A stretch of DNA of 64,000 bases from Nemertoderma westbladi. Lineage: Eukaryota; Xenacoelomorpha; Nemertodermatida; Nemertodermatidae. Positions 63,507-64,000 of the stretch are shown here, one piece after another (position 1 is the stretch's first letter; each line of letters opens with the position of its first letter). The position numbers and the translations under genes were made by a program. The stretch is from contig JAUCBJ010003388.1 in NCBI GenBank assembly GCA_032718475.1, positions 1 to 64,000 of the forward strand, given 5' to 3'. The notes below the pieces were generated by a model. That model saw only the letters and a program-made list of their open reading frames with translations. It was not told where the DNA came from and made no database searches.

Positions 63507-63682
63507 GACCGAAGCCACGTCTTCGAGATTGTAAGACGCCCCCTAGAGTTAGCAGACGTAACTGTACACAACGTAAATGTCCGCGGTAAGCGAGGGAATA
63601 TCGTGCAGGTTTATCCCGCGGTTGAATACGATTTCGTACCAAATGTTTTAGTAACGCAGACCGGAGATTCAATACATTACCA
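63507..63682 (+). CDS. DD3-3-like protein, exon B
   Basis: 176 bp giving 58 residues plus two bases: [18 protein letters not shown], then [18 protein letters not shown] and [37 protein letters not shown] is the most conserved block of the DD3-3 family. It joins exon A in frame (phase 0 at ...TFQ|DRSH). The donor is CA|GTGAGT at 63,682/63,683, leaving phase 2. The next exon is not in the window. Base composition and lack of stops support a live gene. Confidence 0.88.
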
Positions 63683-63738
63683 GTGAGTATATGACATTTT
63701 ATTTAGGCGCGTGTATGGAATACCGGTAGGCCTACAGT

Positions 63739-64000
63739 GTTCGCGCTTTTAGACGTTTAACAGTTTAACCTGTTAATTTACGTGTCTTATGATGTCTGAC
63801 AGCCCGTATAAAATATGACCACAGTAGAAGCCAGTCTAGCGTGGCGTAAGACCCACTGTGTGTGGGAGACTGAATTCTATGGCAGGTAGAGGGGTAGGCT
63901 ACTTTGTATTATTCGATTGATCTCTACTATATAATCTCCAAAAACTATGTTTATTTTCAGGGAAATACCAACAGTTCCTTACAGGTGCTGCGCTTTAAAT
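63739..64000 (+). mobile_element. Unclassified interspersed repeat, copy C (cut by window end)
   Basis: GTGTTCGCGCTTTTAGACG onward matches copy B from 7,725, and TTCCTTACAGGTGCTGCGCT at the window end matches the GACGTGGCGCTTTAT block of copies A and B. It lies in the next intron of the DD3-3-like gene. The TTTTCAG at 63,954-63,960 is therefore repeat sequence, not a supported acceptor. Confidence 0.6.

Noticed and set aside
63951-64000. Apparent third DD3-3 exon after TTTTCAG
   Set aside because: The bases after the AG match a block of the interspersed repeat seen at ~8,000 and in reverse at ~2,080, and the translation does not continue the DD3-3 family.

Overview
The window is non-vertebrate animal genomic DNA, probably from a marine invertebrate, although the species cannot be fixed from sequence alone. 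Supporting points are split exons with GT/AG borders, several classes of metazoan retroelement and DNA transposon, an AT-rich intergenic background full of the palindrome TAGGCCTA, and two exons of a DD3-3-like protein. From established knowledge, DD3-3 is found in amoebae and many invertebrates and is not a familiar vertebrate or insect gene. No bacterial operons, rRNA genes or CRISPR arrays are present.

Layout. 1-14,256 is repeat-rich and has no convincing host gene. It holds a GC-rich array of hairpin-bearing units, two inverted copies of a ~1.2-kb unclassified repeat family, MITE-like and foldback elements, an AT minisatellite, tRNA-like remnants and a piggyBac-type terminus. 14,257-31,240 is one very large BEL/Pao LTR retrotransposon with 536/537-bp LTRs and a GTTAG target duplication. 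It carries coiled-coil and Asn-rich ORFs, a DUF1759-protease-RT-RNaseH-integrase ORF, and a downstream ORF that looks like a DEDD 3'-5' exonuclease fold followed by three CCHC knuckles. A non-LTR retrotransposon sits inside it between perfect 79-bp direct repeats. 31,241-45,300 contains a broken piggyBac-like transposase, a degenerate LINE invaded by a second LINE tail, a TIR element with 19-bp flanking repeats, and a hAT-type non-autonomous element containing a piggyBac-type MITE. 45,595-53,430 is an intact Copia (GalEA-like) element in reverse orientation, wedged between two unrelated minisatellites.

53,430-64,000 contains tandem repeats, a tRNA-derived SINE and the only recognisable host gene. 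Exon 55,905-56,007 and exon 63,507-63,682 of the DD3-3-like gene are separated by a 7.5-kb intron. About 7.1 kb of that intron is a 35-bp minisatellite whose unit is a copy of the upstream exon's own 3' end plus its 5' splice site, about 200 copies in all. Between the array and the next exon, antisense to the gene, lies a sequence with every core element of a type I hammerhead ribozyme. It is framed by tRNA-like A-box and B-box motifs.

The observations most worth following are this hammerhead/tRNA-like chimera, the splice-donor-derived minisatellite, and the giant BEL element with an exonuclease-like extra ORF and poly-G tracts exactly at its reading-frame breaks. All functional statements about mobile elements come from motif reading. 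Boundaries of old repeats are approximate.
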